Shown here one piece after another: positions 22,876 to 31,074 of a DNA stretch of 64,000 nt (positions are counted from its first letter, which is position 1; each line of letters starts with the position of its first letter). The notes under the pieces were generated by a model. It saw nothing but the letters and a program-made list of their open reading frames with translations. It had not been told where the DNA came from and made no database searches. The DNA is from Fictibacillus sp. BK138 (lineage in GTDB: Bacteria; Bacillota; Bacilli; Bacillales; Fictibacillaceae): the NCBI RefSeq assembly GCF_004216955.1, contig NZ_SGXL01000001.1:1-64000 (forward strand). The letters are read 5' to 3'. The position numbers were made by a program, and so were the translations under genes.

Positions 22876-23610
22876 ATGTCACTTTTAGGAACATTTGTTA
22901 ACGGGATCGCGATCATCTCTGGCAGCTTTTTAGGTCTGTTTTGGACAGCGATACCCGATCGGATAAAAGACACCATTCTTCAGGCAATGGCACTGGCAGT
23001 TACTATTTTAGGAATAGGCATGGGGCTAAAGAGCGAACAATTTCTTATCGTAATCGCCAGCCTGGCTATCGGAGGAGGTCTAGGCGAGTGGTGGAACCTT
23101 GAAGAAAAACTGAACTCAGTAGGAAAATGGCTTGAGACAAAAGTAGGCAAACAAGATAAAGGATCAGTTGCAACAGGATTTGTTACCGCTACTCTCGTTT
23201 TCGTAGTGGGTGCTATGTCGATTGTCGGTGCTTTAGACAGTGGCTTGAGACAAGAGCATGATGTCCTTTACACAAAGGCTTTGATCGACGGATTCTGTGC
23301 CATTTTATTTACTTCAGCACTTGGAATTGGTGTGATGTTCTCTGCTGTTCCGGTTGTTTTATATCAGGGTGCCATCACGCTATTAGCAACACAGATCGAC
23401 CGGTTTGTTCCTCAAGAGCTCATGGATGCCCTAATTGTAGAAATTACAGGCACTGGCGGGATCATGATCGTCGCAATAGGTCTTAATTTGCTCGGAGTAG
23501 CTAAAATTCGCGTTGCTAATTTGCTGCCAGGACTTTTAATCGCAGTGATACTTGTTTTTATTGTAGAAAAATGGGATAACATCCTTGCATTTTCACAGGG
23601 AATTCTATAA
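22876..23610 (+). CDS. DUF554 family membrane protein
   Basis: The 244-residue protein is largely hydrophobic, with about seven membrane segments, a glycine-rich IAIGGGLGEWWNLE block near 60 and a FVVGAMSIVGALDSG segment near 110. These are typical of the DUF554 (YdfK/YqgA-like) family, whose transport function is unproven. It follows the desulfurase-like gene closely and ends at a strong bidirectional terminator. Confidence 0.85.
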   Translation: MSLLGTFVNGIAIISGSFLGLFWTAIPDRIKDTILQAMALAVTILGIGMGLKSEQFLIVIASLAIGGGLGEWWNLEEKLNSVGKWLETKVGKQDKGSVATGFVTATLVFVVGAMSIVGALDSGLRQEHDVLYTKALIDGFCAILFTSALGIGVMFSAVPVVLYQGAITLLATQIDRFVPQELMDALIVEITGTGGIMIVAIGLNLLGVAKIRVANLLPGLLIAVILVFIVEKWDNILAFSQGIL

Positions 23611-23612
23611 GA

Positions 23613-23645
23613 AAAGCCGCTTGTATCCATTGATACAAGCGGCTT
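23613..23645. terminator. Bidirectional terminator between DUF554 and yyaC
   Basis: AAAGCCGCTTGTATC pairs perfectly with GATACAAGCGGCTTT around a four-base loop, separating two convergent genes. Confidence 0.85.
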
Positions 23646-23652
23646 TGATTTA

Positions 23653-24285
23653 TTATTGGATTTTATATATGTCTTGTGAGCGAGATTCTGTTTGATGCAT
23701 CATGTTTTTTTGCTGAATCTTTTTTCTCAGGCAAGCCATGTGAAGAGAGTCTGCAATTAAATCAGCCATTTTCATTACAATGCTGAGCCTCGTATTCTGA
23801 AGAACGAAATATTCCATAAACCCGCTCACGTTTACAATACCAGTGATATGCATGTCCCCGACAGGCGGAAGCTGTTTGTTCACTCCTGCTCCGGGTTTAA
23901 CTGGACCATCATTAATGGATACCATTCCAACATGATTTAACCGGCCCAGACAAGCATCAATACCGATAATAAATGCTCCTGGATGTTCAGTTTCAATCAT
24001 TTTTAGTTTTTCTTCTAGATTCACCGCATGAACGGGGTCATCAAGGGTTCCATACACATGAAAGGGAAACGTATCTTTATTGTATAGCTTGGTGCCAACG
24101 AGGGGGCCGAGTGCATCGCCAGTTGATCTGTCTGTCCCTATACATACGATAACGACTGGCTGGCGGCTCGATTCCGGAAGCATAGGTAAGATTTGTTCTG
24201 TAATTCGTAGAGTGGCTTCCTTTTCTTCGTGGTGCAATTTATATTGAATGGATTTCCCTAGTCCTAGCTTCCGTTTGAGGAACAT
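23653..24285 (-). CDS. yyaC: Sporulation protein YyaC (GPR-like fold)
   Basis: YyaC is a spore-former-specific protein related to the germination protease GPR. The 210 residues include the family motifs VVIVCIGTDRSTGDALGPL near 47, FIIGIDACLG near 105 and PVGDMHITGIVNVSGF near 145. It is on the opposite strand to its neighbours. A sequence upstream resembles a forespore (sigma-F/sigma-G) promoter, in keeping with sporulation expression. The last 25 residues are polar and less typical. Confidence 0.9.
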   Translation of the reverse strand: MFLKRKLGLGKSIQYKLHHEEKEATLRITEQILPMLPESSRQPVVIVCIGTDRSTGDALGPLVGTKLYNKDTFPFHVYGTLDDPVHAVNLEEKLKMIETEHPGAFIIGIDACLGRLNHVGMVSINDGPVKPGAGVNKQLPPVGDMHITGIVNVSGFMEYFVLQNTRLSIVMKMADLIADSLHMACLRKKIQQKNMMHQTESRSQDIYKIQ

Positions 24286-24314
24286 GACATCCTCTCCTTT
24301 ATTATGGTACTACT

Positions 24315-24344
24315 TAGTATACGGAAGAATTCCTTTTCCTATAC
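24315..24344 (-). promoter_or_regulatory. Putative forespore sigma-F/G promoter of yyaC
   Basis: On the minus strand GTATA (24340-24344) and TATACTA (24315-24321) are separated by 18 nt, close to the published sigma-G pattern GHATR-N18-CATWHTA. It ends about 30 nt upstream of the yyaC start. This is a motif match only. Confidence 0.5.
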
Positions 24345-24510
24345 ATGGTAGAATAGAATAAACACAGACTTTTATTTAAGGACTATACCCGTTTAAACCA
24401 TGCTCGTAACCGAATAAATTTTTCATACTGTTTTTCATTGAATGACATTGTAATTCTATGTAAAAGCTGATTAAATAATTTCATATTCTTGTGAGAGGAT
24501 GGAGACTTCA

Positions 24511-25407
24511 TTGGCAGGTACAGATCTACCTAAAAAAGCAGAACAAGCCGTTACGATATTCTCAGATAAAGATTGGTGGGCCGGAATTGGTGCTACTGGA
24601 CTGAAAATTACAGCAATCATTATTATTGCAGTCATCTTTAAATATGTTATTAAAGCGGCAATCGCCAATATTTTTAAGGTGAGATTAAAATCACCCCTTC
24701 GGCTTAGTGAAAAAAGAGAAAACACGTTATTCAGGCTCTTAAATAATGTAGCGACTTATGTAATTTATTCTATAGTCATCATAGCCATATTAGGTGAATT
24801 CATGGATGTAAGAGGGATACTGGCAGGGGCAGGAGTCTTAGGGCTCGCAATCGGTTTTGGTGCTCAGAACCTCGTAAGGGACATCATTACAGGCTTTTTC
24901 ATTATTTTTGAAAATCAGTTTTCTGTCGGAGATACGGTACGGATTGCTAGTTTTGAAGGAACGGTAGAAGAAATCGGTCTGCGGACAACTAAAATTAAAA
25001 GCTGGACAGGAGAATTGCATATCCTGCCGAATTCGTCTATCACAGAAGTAACAAACTTTTCTGTCCATAACAGCATTGCCGTAGTGGATTTAAGCATTGC
25101 GTACGAAGAAGATATCGATAAAGCACAAAGAATCATTGAAGATGTTGTGAAACGAGTAAAGCCTGATTATCCTGAAATGGTGAAGGATCCAGAAGTACTT
25201 GGTGTTCAAATGCTGGGTGCTTCTGAAGTGGTCATTCGTGTAACATCTGAAGTGCTCCCGATGACTCATTTTAAGATAGCCAGAGAACTAAGAAAAACAT
25301 TGAAACTTGAACTTGAAAAAGCGGGTATTGAAATTCCGTATCCGAAAATGGTCACGTATCATAAAGAAGGCAATTCGAAAGAAAATAAGAACAAGATGGA
25401 GGGCTGA
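24511..25407 (+). CDS. MscS-family small-conductance mechanosensitive channel
   Basis: The roughly 298-residue protein has three membrane segments and the MscS pore and beta-domain signature (GAGVLGLAIGFGAQNLVRDIITGFFIIFE split across TM3, then FSVGDTVRI). Such channels open under osmotic downshock to release solutes. I prefer the TTG at 24511, which has GGAG six bases upstream; the ATG at 24499 has its only G-rich site directly abutting. The DUF951 gene follows two bases after the stop, so the two form an operon. Confidence 0.92.
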   Translation: MAGTDLPKKAEQAVTIFSDKDWWAGIGATGLKITAIIIIAVIFKYVIKAAIANIFKVRLKSPLRLSEKRENTLFRLLNNVATYVIYSIVIIAILGEFMDVRGILAGAGVLGLAIGFGAQNLVRDIITGFFIIFENQFSVGDTVRIASFEGTVEEIGLRTTKIKSWTGELHILPNSSITEVTNFSVHNSIAVVDLSIAYEEDIDKAQRIIEDVVKRVKPDYPEMVKDPEVLGVQMLGASEVVIRVTSEVLPMTHFKIARELRKTLKLELEKAGIEIPYPKMVTYHKEGNSKENKNKMEG

Positions 25408-25409
25408 CA

Positions 25410-25607
25410 ATGCAGCAAAAAGAATTTCACCTTCATGATGAGGTGGAAATGAAGAAACAGCACCCTTGTGGAACGAACCGTTGGAAGGTTATTCGCATGG
25501 GTGCAGATATCCGGATTAAATGTATGGGTTGTCAGCACAGTGTCATGCTGCCCAGGTCCGAATTTGCCAAGAAAATCAAGAAAGTATTAGCATCGCCAGG
25601 AGAGTAA
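25410..25607 (+). CDS. DUF951 family protein (YyzM-like)
   Basis: This 65-residue protein has the DUF951 layout: basic, with HPCGTNRWKVIRMGADIRIKC followed by a CxxC (KCMGCQ) and a C-terminal RSEFAKKIKKV. Conserved cysteines suggest a metal or nucleic-acid binding role, but function is unknown. It is commonly encoded between mscS and ychF in Bacillaceae, exactly as here. Confidence 0.88.
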   Translation: MQQKEFHLHDEVEMKKQHPCGTNRWKVIRMGADIRIKCMGCQHSVMLPRSEFAKKIKKVLASPGE

Positions 25608-25673
25608 GAATTGCTTCTGGCAGTAAGTGCATTTTATGACTGTATGATCGAATTAAAAAAATATGCAGAAGGT

Positions 25674-25712
25674 GAACCGGGTATATCATGACCCGGTTCT
25701 TCTTGTTTTTTA
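25674..25712 (+). terminator. Terminator upstream of ychF
   Basis: GAACCGGGT pairs with ACCCGGTTC around an eight-base loop, followed by a T-rich tract. It closes the mscS-DUF951 unit. Confidence 0.75.
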
Positions 25713-25804
25713 AAGTGATAAAACCTATAATTGGGAAGGATATTTTTTTAACTGAAAAGTCTCGGCTTTCCGAGCTTCATATAAAACAGAGGAGTGAAAT
25801 AACA

Positions 25805-26902
25805 GTGGCTCTTACAACTGGAATCGTTGGTTTGCCGAACGTAGGTAAATCAACATTGTTTAATGCTATTACTCAAGCAGGTGCTGAATCTGCCAACTAT
25901 CCGTTCTGTACGATCGATCCTAACGTAGGGATCGTAGAAGTGCCTGATCACAGACTTCAAAAATTAACTGAGCTTGTACAGCCTAAAAAAGTTGTTCCGA
26001 CAACTTTTGAATTTACTGATATCGCAGGAATTGTAAAAGGGGCAAGCAAAGGGGAAGGACTTGGTAACAAGTTCTTATCTCACATCCGTCAAACTGATGC
26101 AATCTTACAAGTTGTTCGCTGTTTTGATGATGAAAATATCACACACGTTCACGGAAAAGTAAATCCGATCGATGATATCGAAGTAATCAATCTTGAGTTA
26201 ATCTTTGCTGATTTAGAGTCTATCGATAAGCGCGTTGCACGTGTTGAGAAACTGGCAAAATCCAAGGACAAAGAAGCGGTAGCTGAATTTGCTGTACTTT
26301 CAAAAATTAAAGAAGCACTCATGCAAGAGCTTCCTGCAAGAAGTGTTGACTTAACACCTGAAGAGAGAAAAATTGTTCATGCGATGCACTTGCTGACAAT
26401 GAAGCCGATCCTCTATGTAGCAAACGTAAGTGAAGAAGAGCTTCTTGAAGGAACAAACGAGCACGTTGAAGCGGTAAAAGAGTATGCTGCTCGTGAGAAT
26501 GCAGAAGTTATCGTAATCTGTGCAAAAGTTGAAGAAGAGATCGCAGAGCTTGATGGAGACGAAAAGATGGCATTCCTAGGTGAACTTGGGATTGAAGAAG
26601 CGGGTCTTGATAAGCTGATTCGTGCTTCTTATTCACTTTTAGGTCTTGCAACTTACTTTACAGCAGGTGTACAGGAAGTTCGCGCGTGGACGTTCCGTAA
26701 AGGAATGAAAGCTCCTGCATGTGCTGGTATCATCCATACTGACTTTGAAAGAGGATTTATCCGTGCAGAGGTTGTTGCTTATGATGAACTTATGGCTGCA
26801 GGCAATATGGCAGCTGCTAAGGAAAAAGGGAAAGTTCGTCTAGAAGGTAAAGAATATGAGATGAAAGATGGAGATGTTGTTCATTTCCGTTTTAACGTTT
26901 AA
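25805..26902 (+). CDS. ychF: Redox-regulated ATPase YchF (Obg family)
   Basis: YchF/Ola1 is a ribosome-associated Obg-family P-loop NTPase that prefers ATP. The 365 residues start ALTTGIVGLPNVGKSTLFN (G1), contain a switch region FTDIAGIVKGASKGEGLGN, a coiled-coil insertion, and a C-terminal TGS domain (RGFIRAEVVAYDEL, ending DGDVVHFRFNV). The GTG at 25805 behind GAGGAG matches the family length; the longer upstream frame reads through the preceding terminator. Confidence 0.96.
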   Translation: MALTTGIVGLPNVGKSTLFNAITQAGAESANYPFCTIDPNVGIVEVPDHRLQKLTELVQPKKVVPTTFEFTDIAGIVKGASKGEGLGNKFLSHIRQTDAILQVVRCFDDENITHVHGKVNPIDDIEVINLELIFADLESIDKRVARVEKLAKSKDKEAVAEFAVLSKIKEALMQELPARSVDLTPEERKIVHAMHLLTMKPILYVANVSEEELLEGTNEHVEAVKEYAARENAEVIVICAKVEEEIAELDGDEKMAFLGELGIEEAGLDKLIRASYSLLGLATYFTAGVQEVRAWTFRKGMKAPACAGIIHTDFERGFIRAEVVAYDELMAAGNMAAAKEKGKVRLEGKEYEMKDGDVVHFRFNV

Positions 26903-26921
26903 TAAAAAAGATTTAGAAAGT

Positions 26922-27049
26922 GTTGATTTCCGCTCCAGGTGCTCCCTTTCCGCGGGGCGTGCGGTGAGCCTTCTTGGCGCAAAGCGCCATTAGAAGTCTC
27001 ACCTGACCGCTCGTCCCGCAGGAGTCTCGCACCTTCCGCTCCAATCAAC
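26922..27049 (-). repeat. Dispersed GC-rich structured repeat, copy R5
   Basis: A full-length copy in minus orientation, 20 bases after the ychF stop. Its inner hairpin is the clearest: GGTGAG-CTTCT and GGCGC pair with GCGCC and AGAAG-CTCACC. The rest of the ychF-rpsF gap holds a terminator, the rpsF promoter and a leader hairpin. Confidence 0.88.
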
Positions 27050-27103
27050 TCAATGAAGTTTTTTATAAGAACCTATTTAAAAGCTTGAATAGTGAAAAAC
27101 GGA

Positions 27104-27131
27104 GGAAAAGCGATCGCTTTTTCTCTTTTTT
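27104..27131 (+). terminator. Probable terminator after ychF/R5
   Basis: AAAAGCGA and TCGCTTTT form a short self-complementary stem (27106-27121) followed by TTCTCTTTTTT. With almost no loop it may be weak. Confidence 0.45.
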
Positions 27132-27152
27132 ATGCTTTATTTCAAAGTAAGC

Positions 27153-27181
27153 TTGTTTTATGCAACATGTTTTGATATAAT
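27153..27181 (+). promoter_or_regulatory. rpsF-ssb-rpsR promoter
   Basis: TTGTTT (27153) and a perfect TATAAT (27176) are 17 nt apart, leaving a leader of about 95 nt before rpsF. Confidence 0.7.
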
Positions 27182-27248
27182 TCTTTATTGTGAGTTAATT
27201 GTCAACAAATATTGTTTTTGATGATTTTCTCCTTGCCCGGAATGAATG

Positions 27249-27275
27249 TTTTGGGCCGCTTAGACCAAAAGGAGG
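27249..27275 (+). promoter_or_regulatory. rpsF leader hairpin next to the ribosome binding site
   Basis: TTTTGG (27249) pairs with CCAAAA (27265), and the loop GCCGCTTAGA contains CCG. The AAGGAGG ribosome binding site begins inside and directly after the 3' arm. This arrangement is compatible with the known S6:S18 autoregulatory leader, in which a CCG-bearing hairpin mimics the rRNA site, but I have not verified a full motif match. Confidence 0.45.
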
Positions 27276-27283
27276 TGAACGGA

Positions 27284-27574
27284 ATGAAAAAGTACGAAAT
27301 CATGTACATCGTCCGTCCGAATATTGAAGAGGAAGCTCTTAAAGCAACAAAAGAGCGTGCGAAAAGTATCCTAACTGATAACGGTGCGGAAATCGCGAAC
27401 GAAAAGGAAATGGGTAAGAAGCGTTTAGCTTACGAAATCAATGACTTCCGCGATGGATACTACACACTATTAGACGTTGTAGCTCCAAACGAAGCGATTA
27501 ATGAATTTGACCGTCTTATGAAGATCAACGAAGATGTTCTTCGTTTTATGACAATCGTAGACGAAAGAAATTAA
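27284..27574 (+). CDS. rpsF: 30S ribosomal protein S6
   Basis: S6 is a 96-residue small-subunit protein that binds 16S rRNA with S18. It starts [18 protein letters not shown] and contains the [17 protein letters not shown] signature. The ATG at 27284 is preceded by a near-perfect AAAGGAGGTGA; the frame extends upstream without a good site. First gene of the conserved rpsF-ssb-rpsR operon. Confidence 0.98.
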   Translation: MKKYEIMYIVRPNIEEEALKATKERAKSILTDNGAEIANEKEMGKKRLAYEINDFRDGYYTLLDVVAPNEAINEFDRLMKINEDVLRFMTIVDERN

Positions 27575-27595
27575 TCCTTTAAGGAGTGGTTCTGA

Positions 27596-28141
27596 ATGCT
27601 AAATCGTGTAGTACTGGTGGGACGTTTAACGAAAGACCCAGAATTAAAGTACACTCCAAACGGTGTGGCGGTAGCTAATTTCACACTTGCTGTAAATCGT
27701 CCTTTCTCGAATCAGCAGGGTGAGCGTGAAGCAGATTTTATTAACTGTGTCGTTTGGCGAAAGCCCGCTGAAAACGTGGCAAACTACCTGAAAAAAGGTT
27801 CTCTTGCCGGAGTGGATGGACGTGTCCAAACACGTTCTTACGATAACCAGCAGGGTCAGAGAGTCTATGTTACTGAAGTAATGGCAGAAAGTGTTCAATT
27901 CCTTGAACCTAAAAACGCTAACGCAGGCGGCCAGCAATATCAAGGCGGCAGCAACTTTGGTGGACCATCAAATGACCGCGGATTTGGGCAGCAAAATCAG
28001 AACCGCAGCTATGGAAGTGACAACGGATTTGGCGGACAGCAGCAACAGCAGCAGAACCCAAAACGTAATAACTTCAACGATGACCCGTTTGCAAATGATG
28101 GCACGCCGATCGACATTTCTGATGACGATCTGCCATTCTAA
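27596..28141 (+). CDS. ssb: Single-stranded DNA-binding protein
   Basis: SSB protects single-stranded DNA and recruits replication and repair proteins. The 181 residues have an N-terminal OB fold ([38 protein letters not shown]), a Gly/Gln/Asn-rich linker with a QQQQQQ run, and the canonical acidic tip ISDDDLPF that docks partner proteins. It lies between rpsF and rpsR as in other Bacillaceae. Confidence 0.98.
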   Translation: MLNRVVLVGRLTKDPELKYTPNGVAVANFTLAVNRPFSNQQGEREADFINCVVWRKPAENVANYLKKGSLAGVDGRVQTRSYDNQQGQRVYVTEVMAESVQFLEPKNANAGGQQYQGGSNFGGPSNDRGFGQQNQNRSYGSDNGFGGQQQQQQNPKRNNFNDDPFANDGTPIDISDDDLPF

Positions 28142-28204
28142 ACAACTAACGTAAACTATGAATCGGTATATATAAAATAAAAAAATTAAAGGAGGGGACC
28201 ATCA

Positions 28205-28438
28205 ATGGCTGGACGTCGTGGTGGACGCCAAAAGCGTCGTAAGGTTTGTTTCTTCACTGTAAACAAGATCACTTACATCGACTACAAGGACACTGATCTT
28301 TTGAAGCGTTTCATTTCTGAGCGCGGTAAGATTCTTCCTCGTCGTGTAACTGGTACATCTGCTAAATATCAACGTCAATTGACTCGTGCGATCAAACGCT
28401 CGCGTTACATGGCTTTGTTACCATATGTATCTGAATAA
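28205..28438 (+). CDS. rpsR: 30S ribosomal protein S18
   Basis: S18 is a 77-residue basic protein partnered with S6 on the ribosomal platform. It starts [17 protein letters not shown] and contains [22 protein letters not shown] single early cysteine is present. AAAGGAGGGGACC precedes the ATG. It ends the operon at a strong terminator. Confidence 0.98.
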   Translation: MAGRRGGRQKRRKVCFFTVNKITYIDYKDTDLLKRFISERGKILPRRVTGTSAKYQRQLTRAIKRSRYMALLPYVSE

Positions 28439-28452
28439 GATTGAATAAAAGG

Positions 28453-28483
28453 AGCAGCGAGATTTCTCGCTGCTTCTTTTTTT
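28453..28483 (+). terminator. Terminator after rpsR
   Basis: AGCAGCGAG pairs perfectly with CTCGCTGCT around a four-base loop, followed by TCTTTTTTT. Confidence 0.88.
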
Positions 28484-28564
28484 GGCTATTTGAAGGATAA
28501 ATGCACTATTTGTTAGAAGTATGAATGGAAAATGAATGAAAGAGTGTGAGAAGGAGCTTTTTTT

Positions 28565-29257
28565 ATGTCACCTAAATTTGAACTAACAGCTCCATATTCA
28601 GAAGTTTTTATGCAATATTGCTTGAAAATCGCTCCTGATACTAAGGAAGCTGAAGAAATATATCAGGAAGGTATGCTGAAAATTCATAGTCAAATTTTGA
28701 AGCAGTCTGCAAAAACATTCTCTAGAAGGTATCTCTATCAGATGGCGCAATCCATCTTTATTGATATGAAAAGAAAAGAGAATAGGCAAAACATCTTGCA
28801 CCCACAACCGATGAATTATGATCATCCAGAAGAAAACATTTTTAATGTTGAATCATTATTAAATAAGCTTTTAGAAGTTTTAACGCCTCAACAGCTGGCA
28901 GCTTTTATTTTAGTTAAAGAGATGGGCCTGTCCAATAAAGAAACTGCCGCGGTTCTAAGAACATCAGAGGGATCTGTGAAAGCCTTACTATCTAGAGCAA
29001 AACAAAATTTGAAGAAGATTTCTATTGAGAGTCTAGAGCAAAGAACTAATGGAGGATTGGAGAAAAAACATACCCTTTATATACATAATCTTTCTCAAGC
29101 CATTATTAACGGAGAAGCTTTAGGAATTGCTGAAGCCTACGTAGATTTTTTGAAGATTGGTTTTTCCTTTGTTGAAATCGAACGGAAAATGGGTGGCTTT
29201 TCTTTTCATTTTCGTGACCCTGATGGATATTTGGTAAAAATATTTTCTGTTTTTTAA
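28565..29257 (+). CDS. Sigma-70-like (ECF-type) factor with C-terminal extension
   Basis: The 230 residues read as a divergent ECF sigma factor: a weak region 2 (about 20-75, with EEIYQEGMLKIHSQ) and a clear sigma region 4 (about 98-152, TPQQLAAFILVKEMGLSNKE, then SEGSVKALLSRAKQNLKK). A further 75-residue tail ends in FHFRDPDGYLVKIF, resembling the final strands of vicinal-oxygen-chelate (VOC) proteins. A VOC gene follows 68 nt downstream. No anti-sigma factor is adjacent. Target promoters and signal are unknown. Confidence 0.75.
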   Translation: MSPKFELTAPYSEVFMQYCLKIAPDTKEAEEIYQEGMLKIHSQILKQSAKTFSRRYLYQMAQSIFIDMKRKENRQNILHPQPMNYDHPEENIFNVESLLNKLLEVLTPQQLAAFILVKEMGLSNKETAAVLRTSEGSVKALLSRAKQNLKKISIESLEQRTNGGLEKKHTLYIHNLSQAIINGEALGIAEAYVDFLKIGFSFVEIERKMGGFSFHFRDPDGYLVKIFSVF

Positions 29258-29325
29258 CCTACCCGTATCTTTTTTGTGATCCAAATCGTTATATAAAAGA
29301 AAACTCATAAAGGAGCGATATTTCT

Positions 29326-29736
29326 ATGCAAAAAACGAAAGTAACGCCTTTTCAAATTCCATATCTTCAATTGCCGGTAAAAGATCCAGTTCGATCTGCC
29401 GAATTTTATCAAACTATATTCGGGATGGAGTTTTCCTTTCCTTATAATCCCGAAGATGGTGCAGCGTATATGATGTACCGTGATAATGTCGCTGTTGGCT
29501 TGATCGAATGCGAGGAAATTCCAAGCTTTGATTTTGTGAATAAAAAAGGGGAGCGTCAAGCAGTTCTTACGTTTGAGATAAATGATATTCACACATTTTA
29601 TAAAGAACTTCAAACACAGGGAATTGAAACGGAAGAAATGACATTTAAGCCTGACGGGGGTTATAACTTTATCGTCAGAGACCCGGATGGGCATGCTTCA
29701 CACGTATGGAGCGGATGGCCAGAGGAAGTCGTATAA
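29326..29736 (+). CDS. VOC family (glyoxalase/bleomycin-resistance fold) protein
   Basis: The 136 residues show paired VOC motifs: PYLQLPVKDPVRSAEFYQTIFG at the N-terminus (split over 20 residues) and NFIVRDPDGHASHVWSGWP at the C-terminus. The fold covers glyoxalases, dioxygenases and antibiotic-binding proteins; the substrate cannot be assigned. AAAGGAG precedes the ATG. It sits after the sigma-like gene and may be its target or partner. Confidence 0.8.
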   Translation: MQKTKVTPFQIPYLQLPVKDPVRSAEFYQTIFGMEFSFPYNPEDGAAYMMYRDNVAVGLIECEEIPSFDFVNKKGERQAVLTFEINDIHTFYKELQTQGIETEEMTFKPDGGYNFIVRDPDGHASHVWSGWPEEVV

Positions 29737-29744
29737 TTACCCAG

Positions 29745-29769
29745 AAAAACAGCTTATAGCTGTTTTTTC
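29745..29769 (+). terminator. Terminator after the VOC gene
   Basis: AAAACAGC pairs with GCTGTTTT around a five-base loop, followed by TTCTT. Confidence 0.75.
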
Positions 29770-29818
29770 TTATGTAGGCTGTTTTCAAAAATTGTTACTT
29801 TACGGTCATCACTGAATA

Positions 29819-29948
29819 GTTGATTGGAGCGCAAGGTGCGAGACTCCTGCGGGATTAGCGGGACAGGTGAGACCCCGGCAGGCTTATTAAGCCTAGGGGG
29901 CTCACCGCACGCCCCGCGGAAAGCGGGCATCCTGGAGCGGAAATCAAC
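29819..29948 (+). repeat. Dispersed GC-rich structured repeat, copy R6
   Basis: A near-archetypal copy between the VOC gene and yybS. The ends are GTTGATTGGAGCGC and GGAAATCAAC; the inner hairpin is CCCC-AGGCTT with AAGCCT-GGGG. Nothing else coding is visible in this 380-nt gap. Confidence 0.9.
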
Positions 29949-30118
29949 AACTTCCAAATACAACAAAGATTTCGAAAAGAGTCTTCTAATATAAGTACAA
30001 TGTCACTTTTTGTTTACATCTAATGAAGTACGTCTATGCTAGAATTATCGTTAAAGTTGAATTACTGCGGTTATGTTACTACAATTAAAGCATATGAAGA
30101 ATTTTTATGAGGTGAATC

Positions 30119-31063
30119 ATGCGCAATACTAAAGTGTTGGTTGAGGGTGCTGTCGTTTCAGGCATATACACTCTTCTTTTTTTAATGAGTATGTACATAC
30201 CGTTTTTTAGTATTTTCTCTTTGTTTATTCTGCCGCTGCCGTTTATTATCTATCTCTACCGGCACAACCTGAAAGCCGGGTTGCTTCTTTGGGCAGTAAC
30301 ATTTGGGGTATCCCTTGCATTCGGGGGACTCAGCGGTATTATTATTACCCTGTTTTCTGGATTGACCGGAATTGTGATGGGGGAACTTTATAGAAGAAAA
30401 AAATCTGCTTTTGCAGTTCTGCTTGGCGCCAGTTTAGCGAACCTATTAAACATGCTGGGTACAATTGTGATCGCCCAAGTTGTGATGGGCATCAACTTTG
30501 TTAAAGAGCTAGAGACTCAGTTTCAAACTGCCATAGGGACTGCAGAAGAGTTTTATAGATCGAGCGGTCAAGATCCAGCTCAAATTGAAAAGTTCAAAGA
30601 GCAAGCGGAAATGATTCCAATGATGCTGCCTACTTATATTATAGGGGGAGCAGTCATTCTTGCCTTTTTAACACATCTCGCCGCAAGAATGCTGATGAAA
30701 AGACTCCGGTATGATATCCCTTCGTTTCCTCCATTCAGGGAGTGGAACCTGCCGAAATCATTTTTGTGGTATTATATTGTAGCGATTGTTTTAACTTTTA
30801 GTACGCCTGACAAAGGTACTGCTTTATATATTGTAACGATAAATTTGTATATGATATTATCGTTTGTACTAATCATACAAGGTTTTACAGTAATTTTTTA
30901 TTATGCCTGGATAAAGAATTGGAAGAGAAAAAGAATCATATTGTTGATTATACTATTATTTTTGCTGAACTCTTTCCTGCCAATTCCTCTGGAAGTCGTG
31001 AAATTCTTAGGTATAATTGATTTAGGTTTTATGATTAAAAAACGGTTGAAACCAAAACAGTAG
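30119..31063 (+). CDS. yybS: YybS family membrane protein (DUF2232)
   Basis: The 314-residue, very hydrophobic protein has about eight membrane segments and an extracytoplasmic-looking polar stretch near 125-165. The YybS family is conserved in Bacillales directly upstream of gdpP and rplI, as here; its function is not established. A GAGGTGA site precedes the ATG, and gdpP follows 11 nt after the stop. Confidence 0.88.
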   Translation: MRNTKVLVEGAVVSGIYTLLFLMSMYIPFFSIFSLFILPLPFIIYLYRHNLKAGLLLWAVTFGVSLAFGGLSGIIITLFSGLTGIVMGELYRRKKSAFAVLLGASLANLLNMLGTIVIAQVVMGINFVKELETQFQTAIGTAEEFYRSSGQDPAQIEKFKEQAEMIPMMLPTYIIGGAVILAFLTHLAARMLMKRLRYDIPSFPPFREWNLPKSFLWYYIVAIVLTFSTPDKGTALYIVTINLYMILSFVLIIQGFTVIFYYAWIKNWKRKRIILLIILLFLLNSFLPIPLEVVKFLGIIDLGFMIKKRLKPKQ

Positions 31064-31074
31064 GAGCTGAAAAT

